A stretch of 64,000 nucleotides of DNA from assembly GCA_907164885.2 (NCBI GenBank), contig OU015490.1, forward strand, positions 13,645,466 to 13,709,465, read 5' to 3'. A program made the position numbers and the translations under genes. The notes below the pieces were generated by a model, which saw only the letters and a program-made list of their open reading frames with translations, had not been told where the DNA came from and searched no databases. This DNA comes from Dolomedes plantarius (Eukaryota > Arthropoda > Arachnida > Araneae > Dolomedidae). Position 1 is the stretch's first letter; each line of letters begins with the position of its first letter. Of this stretch, positions 43,845-55,755 are shown one piece after another.

Positions 43845-45066
43845 CACTGAAGAGCCACTGAATTAGGGATAGCAAAGCCTATGCAAATTGTGTAGCGCTG
43901 CACATCATGTATGCGCAAGTGAGGGCGCTATGGTAACTGCATATATAGCGCGTACTGTGGTTGTTCTGAATTAGTTGTTGGAATTGCCAGTATGGGTAAA
44001 CTGCCTGATTTAGACGCCTTCGATCGCGGACAAATCGTAGGTGCGCGACGCATGGGCCATTCAATTTCCGAAATCGTCAGAAAGCTAGGATTTTCAAGGT
44101 CGACAGTGTCAAGAGTATTACCACGAATACATGGATGGTGGAAAAAAAAACTAGCGATCGGGCAAACTGCAAAGGACAATTAGCATTGACAGTGCGTGGT
44201 GAGAGACGGCTCAGGCGTATTGTACGTAGCCAGCGAAGCCAAACATTAGCTCAAATTACCACCCAGTTTAATGACGGTGCCAGTCGTACAGTCAGTAAAC
44301 GGACTGTGCAACGCTCGCTTCACCGTATGGGTTTCGGGAGCCGTCGACCTACGAGAGTACCATTGCTCTATACTCGCCATCGGGCTGCACGTCTTGCCTG
44401 GGCAAGAGAGCACAGAGACTGGAGTGTAGAGGACTGGAAACGAGTAGCATGGAGTGATGAGTCTCGATTCCGACCACTTAACGCCGACAGGAAGCTGAGA
44501 ATATAGCGTCAGGCTCATGAAGCCATGGATCCTGCATGCCTGGCTGGAACTGTACAAGGGCATGGTGGCTCAATCATGGTCTGGGGTGTTTTTTCGTGGC
44601 ACAGTTTGGGATCTTTGGTGCGTGTACCAACCTCCCTCAATGCAATTCGGTACGTAGAGTTGCTGGGTGACCACCTCCATCCGTTTATGCTGTTCTGTTA
44701 TCCGCACGGTAATGAAGTTTTCCAGCAAGACAACTGTACCTCTCACAAGTCCCGGTTGGCTACTGGCTGGTTGAATGAGCATTCCTCTGACTTCTCTGTC
44801 ATGAATTGGCCGCCTAGAAGCCCAGACTTAAATTCTATTGAGCATCTTTGGGATGTTTTGGAACAAGGCGTGAAAGGCCATCACACAGCACCAAAGAACC
44901 TTACTGAATTATGGACAGCTTTAGCCAATATTTGGCAAGCCATTCCCGTGGAACGTTTCCAGGAACTTGTTGAATCTATGCCTCGTCGTGTGGCAGCCGT
45001 TATCAAGGCCAGAGGAGGCCCAACTCGTTACTAGGTAGGTATCCCTAATTCAGTGGCACTTCAGTG
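43845..45066 (+). mobile_element. Tc1/mariner DD36E transposon, broken copy
   Basis: CACTGAAGAGCCACTGAATT at the left and TCAGTGGCACTTCAGTG at the right, 1222 bp. TA precedes the left end; the right has CA, a mutated duplication. Same size and transposase subfamily as the element at 780-2010 but with different terminal repeats. Confidence 0.9.
43992..45034 (+). pseudogene. Tc1-like transposase, DD36E, one frameshift and one stop
   Basis: Begins MGKLPDLDAFDRGQIVGARR, nearly the start of the protein at 811-1851. The frame shifts at a run of nine A at 44142-44150, continues (RRPTRVPLL, AWSDESRF), then meets TAG at 44504-44506. It then runs to the end (FQQDNCTSHK, SPDLNSIEHLWD, SMPRRVAAVIKARGGPTRY). 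Catalytic residues D, D, E are present, with 36 residues between the last two. Only two lesions over about 340 codons mean it died recently. Confidence 0.9.
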
Positions 45067-45422
45067 CATTTACCTGTAGGATCGGATTCATAAACAAACT
45101 AGGAATTATACTACAAAGCTATCAACTGAAACAAACAAGTTTCCTCTTTAATTCGTTTTATAATCACATGAAAAATAATCATAATCCAGTTACTGGGTTA
45201 AAAAACTAGACAAGAGCTTCTCAATGAGTTAACATAATTCCTTTGATAAGTAAACTTGTAGACACTACTTGATCAAACGTTTCTGACCACTTCTTGCAAA
45301 TTTGCGAATTAGCACAGATCAAAAGGAAATATCAAAAACGGGTACTTGTGTAAGCTCAAAATCCTCAAGTCAAAGAAATAATTCTCACCTAGAAGATTCT
45401 TTGGCAGGAAGAGCTGCGGTCA

Positions 45423-45545
45423 TATTTCGCGGCGAGAAAAACGGGGACCTCAAGCTTAGAGCCAACAGCGGGATTCAAACTCGCAGACTCTGGTTCCGAA
45501 GACTAGCGAACTAGACATTCCGCCGTCGTCCGGCTAGCACAGGTA
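45423..45545 (-). mobile_element. tRNA-derived SINE family 2, copy 1
   Basis: Minus strand: CGGCGGAATGTCTAGTTCGC (A-box-like), CTTCGGAACCAGAGTCTGCG, then GAGTTTGAATCCCGCTGTTG (B box). Different body from family 1. Positions 45067-45422 show nothing else. Confidence 0.65.
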
Positions 45546-46079
45546 TACTCAACCTAGCATGCAGTAAATCTAGCATGAGTAGCATGTAGCAATTATAAAT
45601 CTGCTTTGTCTAAACTAACCAAAAGTTTGTCTCAATATCAAAAATTACACTCGTTTTTAAATAAATGCTTGGGTACATTTAGGTTTTGAGTTTTATTTTT
45701 TTATTCTTATAATAAAAGGTTTGAGGCCCACGTAACAGAACAAACGTGTGTATGTGCGTGGCCCGAGAGTACTATTTAAAAAAAAAAAAGGGTCGAGTAA
45801 GGCTGAACTAGCAGGAGGAAGAGATTTTAGCGACTTCAAATGATGATTGGGCAATATATTTTAGTTAGAAAAATTTTAGTTAGATAGATTTCAAAAAGGC
45901 TATAGTTAAACGCGTCACTTACAAAGACATTATTCGGGCGTGAAAACACCGATACAATTTCGGACTGGTGGACCGCATTCACTGACAGGGGTTACTTGGT
46001 TACGCTACGGTCATCCCTGACCAGCGAGGGCTTAATTGACCAGGACATTCGGATTTGAGTTGGTTTAAAATGGCTATAA

Positions 46080-46175
46080 ACAGCCATGTAAGTAGCGGGA
46101 TTCTAACCTGCAGGCTCTAGTTCCGAAGACTAACGACCTAGCCATTCTTCCATCATCCAGCTAACATGTTGCCGA
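46080..46175 (-). mobile_element. tRNA-derived SINE family 2, copy 2
   Basis: Minus strand: GAAGAATGGCTAGGTCGTTA, CTTCGGAACTAGAGCCTGCA, GGTTAGAATCCCGCTACTTA, aligned with copy 1 position for position over about 80 bp. Positions 45546-46079 contain no recognised feature beyond AT-rich DNA. Confidence 0.65.
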
Positions 46176-46812
46176 GAGTTAAGTTACTTTGAACGATTGG
46201 AGCTACTTTTTCAATAAATGAGTTCGTCAAATGCCGAACAGGCTACAATCCAACAGACCAACTCTATGTGATATTGGGTAGGGGAAACAAGTCTACTATT
46301 GCTAACCGTTTTATAAACTTTGAAAACTTTTTCATGTATCATTTGGCTACAAAACTCAAAAACTTTCTATTTAATTACCGAATATGAAACCAGCTAAAAT
46401 GACTGCAATGGCAAACTTCGAAAAAGCTACATTAACTTATACATAGGGATACGTAATTTTTCGTATTTACGAAATAGATGCGTATAAATGCGAAATTTGC
46501 CGATATGAGCGAATAAATGCGAAAATTATTTTAATACCTTCCGGCAAAAACTCGGTGATAAACTGCTTTTTAAGCAAAATTAGGTAATAATAGTAAGACT
46601 TTATTAACATAATTGCTTATTTAAGACCATCCACGGTCTTTAACAGAGAGATCTCACTCTCGAAATTTGCTTATTACTTATTGCTAAAAGACTTAACGAA
46701 GAGAATGCGGTGACTACTACAATGTTAGTGTTCAACTAATTGTGATACTTAACTAAAGTAAAATTGTGATTTTTTTTAATAAATGCGAATATTTTTAATT
46801 TATATATATATA

Positions 46813-48210
46813 CACTGCTAGCCACTGTAAATGCAACACCCTGAAGGAAACATGCAAATAACATGAAATTTACAACATGCATTAGCGGAGATGAGATATG
46901 CAAATGATTAGAATTTCAGCGCAGACGCACATCACGCGCGCCTGTGGCGCCACTTCAAATCTCTATTTAAGACTTGGAGATTTCGACGATTTCAAGTTCG
47001 GCAATTGTGTTTTTCTTGTGGTTTTTAAAAAAAAACGATCAATTATGCCTCGTCGAAAACAGCGATCATCTTTTGATCAAGTATCCGAGTTTGACAGAGG
47101 AAGGATAGTGGCCTACCGAGATTGTGGATTATCTTTCAGGGAAATCGGTAGTCGTGTTGGACGAAACCAAACAACTGTAATGCGGATATGTGATCGTTGG
47201 ATGCAGGAGGGTACGACGGATCGGCGTGTTCGATCGCATCCACCTCAGCGCACCACTTCACGTGATGACAGGCAAATTGTGCGCATGGCAGTGACGGATC
47301 GCTCACTCACATCACGAACCATAGCACAGCACATGCAGTCTGTAACGTATCATCCAGTGTCTGCGCGTACCATTCGACGCCGTTTACAGCAGAGTGGTCT
47401 GTCCGCAAGACGTCCATTGCTTTGTCTACCCTTGACGCAGAACCACAGACGTCTCCGCCGCCAATGGTGCGATGACAGAAGGATGTGGACGGCAGAATGG
47501 AATGAAATTGTCTTTACTGACGAGTCACGCTTCTGTCTGCAACACCACGATGGTCGCATTCGAGTCTGGAGACACCGTGAAGAGAGGATGCTGAACAGCT
47601 GCGTTATGCACCGCCACACTGGTCCTGCACCGGGTATTATGGTATGGGGCGGTATTGGATATCACTCTCGCACACCTCTAGTACGCATTACCGGTACTTT
47701 AAACAGCCAGCGCTACATCTCCGAGGTGTTTGAGCCATTTGTCCTTCCTTACCTTCAGGGCTTGCCCACAGCCATATTTCAACAGGATAATGCGCGACCA
47801 CACGTGGTACGCATTGTCCAACGGTTCTTCGTCAATCGCCAGATTGAATTTCTTCCCTGGCCGCCTCGCTCTCCGGATCTTTCGCCGATAGAAAACATGT
47901 GGTCAATGGTTGCTCTAGGATTGACCCAGATTCCATCCCTAGCTGCCACAGTGGCAACGTGTGGAAGCTGCTTGGTCTGATGTACCCCAAGAACTCATCC
48001 AAAGTCTCTTTGAATCAATGCCGAGACGTGTGGCAGCGGTGATCTCCAACAATGGCGGCTACTCTGGCTACTGATTTTGGCAGGAACCACACTTCACAGA
48101 AGTCTATAAATTTAATCATTTGATACTTGGTCAACATGTTATCTACAAAATAAATTTTGTTGTGATATCTCTTGTCTTTCTTGGTGTTGCAATTTGGGTG
48201 GCCAGCAGTG
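46813..48210 (+). mobile_element. Complete Tc1 DD34E element, copy B
   Basis: CACTGCTAGCCACTGTAAAT at the left and GGTGGCCAGCAGTG at the right, TA at 46811-46812 and 48211-48212, 1398 bp. It inserted into an AT run of the hAT MITE. Both terminal repeats are present, unlike copy A. Confidence 0.93.
47045..47980 (+). CDS. Tc1-like transposase, DD34E, C-terminally frameshifted
   Basis: 311 residues from MPRRKQRSSFDQ; an open frame extends upstream, but this ATG is the family start. Helix-turn-helix region 1-115 (FREIGSRVGRNQTTVMRICD). DDE domain with D159 (FTDESRF), D248 (FQQDNARPH) and E283 (LSPIENMW), 34 residues between the last two. After about residue 301 the frame slips, giving ATVATCGSCLV and a stop. 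The family C-terminus (SMPRRVAAVISNNGG) is readable in another frame to a stop at 48071-48073. Copy A has the same slip, so it was present before they spread. Whether the shortened protein works is unknown; roughly 40 residues are altered or missing. Confidence 0.88.
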   Translation: MPRRKQRSSFDQVSEFDRGRIVAYRDCGLSFREIGSRVGRNQTTVMRICDRWMQEGTTDRRVRSHPPQRTTSRDDRQIVRMAVTDRSLTSRTIAQHMQSVTYHPVSARTIRRRLQQSGLSARRPLLCLPLTQNHRRLRRQWCDDRRMWTAEWNEIVFTDESRFCLQHHDGRIRVWRHREERMLNSCVMHRHTGPAPGIMVWGGIGYHSRTPLVRITGTLNSQRYISEVFEPFVLPYLQGLPTAIFQQDNARPHVVRIVQRFFVNRQIEFLPWPPRSPDLSPIENMWSMVALGLTQIPSLAATVATCGSCLV

Positions 48211-48331
48211 TAGATATATATAGTTTTTTTTGCGAATAAATGCCAAGTTTTACATATTGTAATTTTTTTTGCGAAATTACGATATTTTTTATGCAAAATT
48301 TACGTACCCCTACTTATACATTATATTAATA

Positions 48332-50591
48332 CAGTAGAGTCCCGATAATCCGAACTTCGGTAATCCGAAACCAAAAGTAAAAAAGAACTAAGGTTGCAAT
48401 AAAACCACAGTGATACTAAGTAATATAAAGAATATTTCTGAAAATTACAAGAAAATTCAAAGTTAGTCAATGTACTGAAATAATTATTATTAAACTACAT
48501 TGGTTTGAAAAAATCTGATAATTTTTTTTTGTCGAAGAGAAGAATACCTCTCCCTTGAAGCCAAATTACGCCAACGCGTCAGAAAAATGGTGTCCGCTGG
48601 GGTCGTGGCAGAGTGTTGCTCTACATAGCGTAGCGCTACATCAAATGCAACCGCGGCGTCTGAGTGGGATACTCTCTGCTCGCTGTCACCGTCTGCTTCA
48701 CCTTCACTCTCGTCTGAGACGTTGACAGATTCTTTCAAAACCATTTCAACAATCTGCTGATCGTCTAAAATTTCATGGTCGTGGTCGTCGGCTTGCAACC
48801 ACTCATCCACATCATTTTCATTTGTCGCCTCGCAGCCAGGAATATTTTGTAAGAGCTCTCGTACCTGTACAATACTGGTTCTGTCTGCCTCCTGATTTGG
48901 GTTGTCTATGAAAGTTAGACTCGGACAAAGTTTGTTCCAGGATTTTTTCAATAGTTGCTCACTGACAGATTTTCATGATTCTGCTACCCAGTAAATGACA
49001 TCTTTAATGTTTATCATCTTCAGCTTTTCAATCAATGCTAGTAGTTTGTCTTCATCTTAGAGTATTCGCCCCAGCAACTTTTTCCTGTATGATAGTTTGA
49101 GATACTGCAATACATTTTGATCCATGGGCTGAAGCAAGGGAGTCACGTTTGGTGGAAGGAAAACGGCCTTAAAATTTCCACTAACTCGCCTTCTGAGGGA
49201 TGAGAGGTAGCATTGTCGATAAAAAGCAAAGCACGTGTTGGTAACCCAGCTGTTTGACAAAATCTTGTAACTTCAGGAACAAAGTGGACATCAAACTATT
49301 CCTTAAATAGTTGTGAGGTCATTCAAGCCTTTTTAGAGTTTCTGTAGGAGACAGGTAAAGAATTCATATTTAAGTTCTTAAATGCCCTTGGTTTGGCTGA
49401 CTTACCAATGACCATAAGAGGGAGTTTATGATTTTCCGCGGCATTGCTACAGGCTAAAACCGTTAATCTTTCTTTGCTTACTTTAAAACCTGGTGCATAT
49501 TTTTCTTCTTTAGCGGCCAGACTTTTGATTGGCAATGCCTTAAAGATAAAGCCCGTCTCATCAGCATTATATATTTGCTGCGGTGAATAGTTTTTTTGCT
49601 TCAATCATGTCAGCAAATATACTAAAATATTCGGCTGCAGCAGCCTTATCAGACGACAGCCGCTCCCCAGTCATGGCTAGCTGACGTATGCCGTGACGCT
49701 TCTTAAAACTATCAAGCCAGCCTGTGCAGGCAACGAAAGACTAGTCTCCGTTCATTAATTTATTTAATTGTAAAGCTTTTTCTTTAATTATGGGTCCACT
49801 AATTGGGGTACCTTTTTCTCTCTCGAGAAAACCAAACAGAGCGCTGTCAAGCTTGTTCAGTGGAGTGGTTTTCGCAATTTGGCGGGATTCGGTACACTTG
49901 TTAAAATGCAAAACTTTTCTACTTTTAAACGACTTTTCTTCCAGTCGGTGATCGTAGAATTTCCCACTCCAAACTCAACTGCCAATTTCGACGCACTTTC
50001 GCCATTGTCTAACCGTTTTAAAACTTCAAGTTTGTCTTTTAATGTGCACGGAGTATGTTCCCGTTTCGAAGCCATTTCACTACACTCACAGAATAAAATA
50101 AGGACACAGTATAATAAAGTAGGCCACAGTAGAATATACACGTGCTTATGCTAATGCTAAACTGACATTAACAATAACGAAGCTGTGGCTGTCTGTGAGA
50201 AAGGACGAGTCAACAGAACCCATCTCTCCTACTGTCGAGCACTGTGAGGTAATTTTAGAACAACTTACACTCTACTGTACTGTACTAGGCAGCGTTCCGC
50301 TCTCTTATCACCCGTTTCGTCCCGAGATTTGGTTATGTTTAGTCATACCTTATAAAATAAACTGTGTAATATGTAATATGTACTGTGTAATGTGTAATAT
50401 GTAACTGTGTAACACGTAATATGTAATATTGCATATTACGTGTTTTCACACGTAATATGTACAATATTTATGCAATCACACGTTATTATGTAATTTAAGT
50501 TTATTTTCAGAATGATTTCGCTTAATCCAAAAAATTCGTTAATCCGAAAAGGATCTGGTCCCAATCATTTCGGATGATCGGGACTCTACTG
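48332..50591 (-). mobile_element. Tigger/pogo transposon, near full length
   Basis: CAGTAGAGTCCCGATAATCC at the left and ATGATCGGGACTCTACTG at the right, flanked by TA (48330-48331, 50592-50593), 2260 bp. A second ATCCGAA motif lies within each subterminal region. It contains all parts of a CENP-B-like transposase, all broken. It stands 20 bp from the end of the hAT MITE. Confidence 0.93.
48490..50075 (-). pseudogene. Tigger/jerky-like (CENP-B family) transposase
   Basis: Start MASKREHTPCTLKDKLEVLK at 50075 with an N-terminal helix-turn-helix (KLAVEFGVGNSTITDWKKS). After a shift near 49860 comes the CENP-B-type domain (ISGPIIKEKALQLNKLM, GWLDSFKKRHGIRQL) with a stop near 49742. The DDE_1 catalytic part follows: YNADETGF, ALLFIDNATSHPS, then VFLPPNVTPLLQPMDQNV, giving three catalytic D. 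It ends with an acidic tail (DEWLQADDHDHEILDDQQIV). At least four frameshifts or stops break it. Confidence 0.9.
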
Positions 50592-50604
50592 TAATTCAAA
50601 ATTG

Positions 50605-50652
50605 GAAAGAAAAAAAATACAAACAACAAATATCTTCATATAAATCTTTAAT
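50605..50652 (-). terminator. Candidate polyadenylation site
   Basis: On the minus strand ATTAAA (50652-50647) is followed about 20 bases later by TTTGTTGTTTGTATTTTTTT, a GT/T-rich stretch as found downstream of cleavage sites. Such motifs also occur by chance in AT-rich DNA. Confidence 0.35.
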
Positions 50653-53600
50653 TACAATACCATTATTTTTAAAAATTGTATATATATTTAAATAATTCTG
50701 TTTGACACTTCTTTGACCAAAATTCTCTCACATTTAACAAGCATATAAATTGTTCATTTTTTACAAGAACTGTCTAAAATGGAAACAAGTAAACACATGG
50801 AATCTTTGTTAAAATGTTTTAACATTAAAAAATAAAAGCACCAATTCCAACAAACATGTCAACAAAAAAGATGCATAAAAAACAAAGATGCAAATACTGT
50901 TACATATAAAAATTAACAAAACCCTAATAAAAATAAAAAGCATTATACTGCTAATACATTAACAAAGGTATAACATACACAGATGATCATACAACATAAA
51001 GGAATGTAATAAATAAATGCATTAAAATAATGGAGTAACTGCATTGGTCCCATACAAAATGAACGTTTTTACATACATGTCAGTTTTTTTCATATTATAG
51101 CAAATTAAGAAATTTGCCCATGAACATGTGTTACACAAATTGAACTATATTTAACTATGACATTGGCCAACAATATGCACAAAAAATTAATAATCAATAA
51201 ATATTACACTATTTATTATCTAAAAATATCAAATACGAGTATTAAATCGTACATTACACAAAATGCATAGATATGGCCATAACATACTACAGCTAGCCCC
51301 CTACCAATATACAACTTTATAGTAATATAGCAGTAACAATTTTTTCAACCCATTCATATAAGATCATGGCCAAAACAAAAAAAAAATATCTGTTTTGGGA
51401 AGTACTATAACATCCAACTCCTTGGATTATAATGATGAGTCTTGGCTGACCATAAGAGTCTAATTAATGCCAAAGTATATGACTGTAACTCTATAAAGTT
51501 TTGAGTACTAGGAGTTTAGACAAAAATAATAGGAATTAAACTGTACATTAAACGGTTAAGCTAGTTTTGTGTTGAAAAAAATACAATGAAATGTTTCTTA
51601 AATAGAATACCATTTAACTTTGATTGTCAAAAACCTAAACTGCAAAACTTAAAATCAGAGTATGTTTTCATCAACATGTGAAACAAACACTCATTTTCTT
51701 ATGCCTCTTCCGACGATTTGGGAAAAAAAAAATTGATTCAAGTCTTAATGTTATCATCACAGAATTCAATTACCAATCGTGTTTTCCTAAGATTTAAAAA
51801 ATATATAAATAAATTTAAAAAAATTTTAAAAATAAATTAATTTTAAAAAAAACAGGGAGCTCTTCATAAAATGGCACTATAGCTGGATAATTCTTAAAAA
51901 AGCCTTTTTAAATGAATAGGCAATTTTCTTTACTTTTATTATAATTATTACCTACATAATGAAGATTTAGCTATGATTTTAACTATATTTATATATCATC
52001 TAATTCATATATTTATAAATTGTACTAACTTTAAATAATTAAAAACTGATTTTAATTTGGATTAAAACAGCCTTGTTAGATTCTAAAAGCAAAATTCTCA
52101 AAAAAAAAATCAAATTTGTTAACGAAAAAAGGGCAGTAATGTACATTATTTTACAAACCAAAAAGGAAAAGGATATATTTCATGCTACAAAAATTTCCAG
52201 CATTTTTTTAGCACTCCTGAAAAAGCATAAGAAAAATACTAATCCTCCTGAAAATGCCCATAGGAAACACTAAACAAACTAGTGTTCATAATTGGTGAAC
52301 ACCCATCAGTGTCATTCACATCTAGTACTCTCTTTAATTCATTTTAAAACTGTTTTAGTTTAAAATGCACTGTTCTGTAATTCACTAAAAACTATTCAAC
52401 ACTGCAATTCACTAACAACTATTCAACACTGTTATTCACTTAAAAACTGTCCAACAGAGAATTTACAAAACAGTGTGCCTGATAGACAATATATGAAGTT
52501 TTTCAAAACTATTTAAGGAGTAAAGTGTGCAACACTCCTATACTGCACAATAATATTTCTATCATCAAATATCATGCAGGAAATAGGCTTCCAGTCACAT
52601 CAGCTAAATTTGTTCAACTGTTATTTACAAAGGAAAGAAAATCTATATTATTCAGACAAAATAAACAAAGAAGTTAATAAAATATAGTTTTTAAAGAAGC
52701 AGGTAGCAAAAACAGTATCTGTATAAATTAAATTGTCATTTTAAAAGATACAGGACAACCTAGTGTTTCAAAGGGACATTCTAATAAGAACTTATGAATG
52801 GGATCTATCAATGCTAGCTTCAACGAAAATATCAGTTTCAAATCGATGAAAAAATTTTATAACAGAAATAGAACTTATTAAATAGATTTTCTGCTTATTG
52901 ACATAGCAACAATGAGCAGGTTTTAATCTCATTATTAATACCCAAAGAAACAGCAAAAGTACTTTAATATGTCATCAGTATAAAGTTCTAAAGCTATATA
53001 CTATTATATTCACTAATTAAATAATGCTACAGAATTTCTTGATTAAAAAAACTAGTCCTCAACTGCAGAGTCAACTACATGAGACATATACCTGTTGCAA
53101 TTTCAAGCTATCCAATAAATCTATCTGTACAGTCATCTTCCTTAAAAATGTAATGCATATCAAAAATGACATCTGCATGAGATTCCAAGCCTCATGCTAA
53201 TTAGACTATGATACAATTCGTAATAATATGTTTATTATAACATTAAATAGAATTGTGGGCACTGAATCCTAACTGCATGGTGTATAAAAGGATAAACTCT
53301 ACAAATCAATTGGCTGTCATCTAAATGGAACATTGAGTAATCGTTTAAAAACTGTTATCTATACTTAAGGCAGCTACCAAAAGCATGAAACATTATAGTA
53401 AAATCTTCAAAGAGGTTATTTACTATTCATATACATGTAAAATGTCTGATTTGGACAACAAACAATAAAAATTGTGCATGAAATTCAAATACACAGATGT
53501 TGCAATATGTGTATCAAAAAAGCATACCTTAAATCACTTCTATTTTCAAAAATTAACAAATTATTTTCCTGGTGGCCTCCATCAACTATGCATTTATCAA

Positions 53601-55432
53601 CAATTTGAACTTTTCTAAAACAAGCATTTGAAATATCACAAAGCTTAAAGAGGAAGTAGACATTTGGGAAAGACCATATCACACACAGTCATAATCTGAA
53701 TATTAACAAACATATGAAAATACTTCAGCTTATCAGATATAAAAATCAAAAGTAAAATCTAAATATGACTATGAGAACAAATATGCTTTTATGCAATAAA
53801 TCCACGAACCATAACATTTACAAACTCTTCCTAAAATATAATTGAGTATTTCAAAGAACCTCAACAAAATTTTAAAATGAGCAACCAATTTTAAAATTTT
53901 TAGGAAATAACCACTAACAACAAAACTTAGTTTCACAATAAAATATTTCATATTCTGGAGCTCAGAAACATGCAAAAATTTCAAATTCATATGGATTTAT
54001 AGTTTAGAATATAAAAATACTTCATAAATGTTAAAAACTTCATAAATAGTCTTCTTATATCCAGTAATTACAAAAATTACAATTTTAACTTGATCACAGA
54101 GGTATGATTTTCAAGCTCCTATATACTTCATTACTATCAGACATATATTAAATGCCATCATCAACACAGCTATTTAAATTCTCAGGTACATACTTAAGTA
54201 TGTAGCTAAATAACTGCTAGTTACATAAATTTCAAAATTTAAAACTCATTACTGTAAATAAATTATAATACCATTTTTAGTAAATTTCAGCAAAGTATCA
54301 CATATATCTTAATATTTTTAATTTTTATTTGAGTTCGTATATAATTTAATTGGTAGTATGGATGGATTAAAGGTGTCAGATTTCACACATCATACAACAG
54401 AAGATCTAGTTTAAATGCTTGCATTACAATAATGCACTCAATGAATAAATTATACAAAGAATTGTACAGTTATCTTAAAACTACTATGCTAGCACACACA
54501 ACTACTATGTTAGGTTTCACACTAAGTTTTCAATAGTACGGGATTTTCCATCAAGTTTTTAGAGACATGCTTTTAAAAGGACTATTCAAAACTGTTTATG
54601 GCTTTTTCAATAAGGAATTTTGCTCAATCAATGTTAATATCTGCTGCTGCTTAATAAACTTCGGTGCAAATCTTCCCCTTGCTACAGTTTTGAAAGAGGC
54701 ATTAACTAACAAAATTTGTGCAATAATATGACATTATTCTCAGCTTTAAAAACGCTAGTCTGGAAGGTCTAATAACTAATAAAGAGTTTATAGGGAATAT
54801 CTAAAAAAATCTGTTTTAAGAACCTTAAAAACTAACACAAATTAAGGGATGTTTTGAAAACTCAAACATTGTGCGAAACACGTTAGTATTTGTAAATGAA
54901 GAATTTTTATCACAAAATAGTGTTAATATATGAAAATATATCATGTAGTTAAATATATATCATATCATATCATACCATAGGTGTAATTTATTGTGCACTT
55001 TTAAACATCCTTCAAATCAACCTTTAAAGATTACGAGCAAAATTGATAAATTTAGCATTTCTGGACAAAAAATGAGGATGGTATCTACAAATTACAAAAA
55101 AATAAAGAAATTTATATGCAAAAGACAGTGTGTCAAGTTCTTTTTTCATAAAATTAAAAAGGCTTTAAATGTTTGAATTAAAAATATTCAATTACTTTCT
55201 GATAATAACTTTAACAATTTAAATAACATGTCACAGGTTTATAAATAAACAGTTTATAGTTCAATACCTATTTAGTTTCAACAAATAATAGATATTGGGT
55301 AGTAAAATATGCTTTTGAATGAAGCAATCAACACAACAATTTTTATTCATTACATATTTTAATATCTTAATCTAAGTCTCTTTATTTAGATATTCAGACA
55401 GATTTCTCAACAAATTTCAGTAGAACAGTTAA

Positions 55433-55755
55433 CCCCTTACCTGTGACATATATTTCAGAAAAATGCACCAAAAATGGAATTTTTTTTCGCGACTAACAAT
55501 GCGAAACACTCATTCCCAATTCGTGCCTTTATATCTGATCACACACCCCTTTCCTCACCAATGAAATAAATGAAGGACAAATACCGCCATCTGTTGTGAA
55601 AATAGTAAAACTCCATATTAAATGTCCATTCGAAAGGGAAACAGGCATCATGGAAAATAATCACTAACTTTTCTCCTGCCCGAACTGAGCTCGGCCATCA
55701 CAAATATTGCACATTGCAGTTGCCCGAACTGGGTTCGGGTGTCACTGGTAAGGGT
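55433..55755. mobile_element. TTAA-flanked MITE, 323 bp
   Basis: CCCCTTACCTGTGACA at the left and TGTCACTGGTAAGGG at the right are inverted repeats. TTAA is at 55429-55432 and 55756-55759. The interior has CCCGAACTGAGCTCGG and CCCGAACTGGGTTCGGG, related GC-rich palindromic words near the right end. Confidence 0.82.

Larger units (their letters stand above)
46444..48312. mobile_element. hAT MITE hosting a Tc1 element
   Basis: TAGGGATACGTAATTTTTCG at the left and AATTTACGTACCCCTA at the right are flanked by a perfect 8-bp duplication CTTATACA (46436-46443 and 48313-48320). GCGAATAAATGC words recur inside both halves. Without the Tc1 insert (46813-48210) it is about 470 bp and non-coding. Confidence 0.9.

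Noticed and set aside
46898..47044. 49 extra N-terminal residues on the DD34E transposase of copy B
   Set aside because: MPRRKQRSS is the family start and is the shared start with copy A; the upstream part is 5' untranslated sequence.
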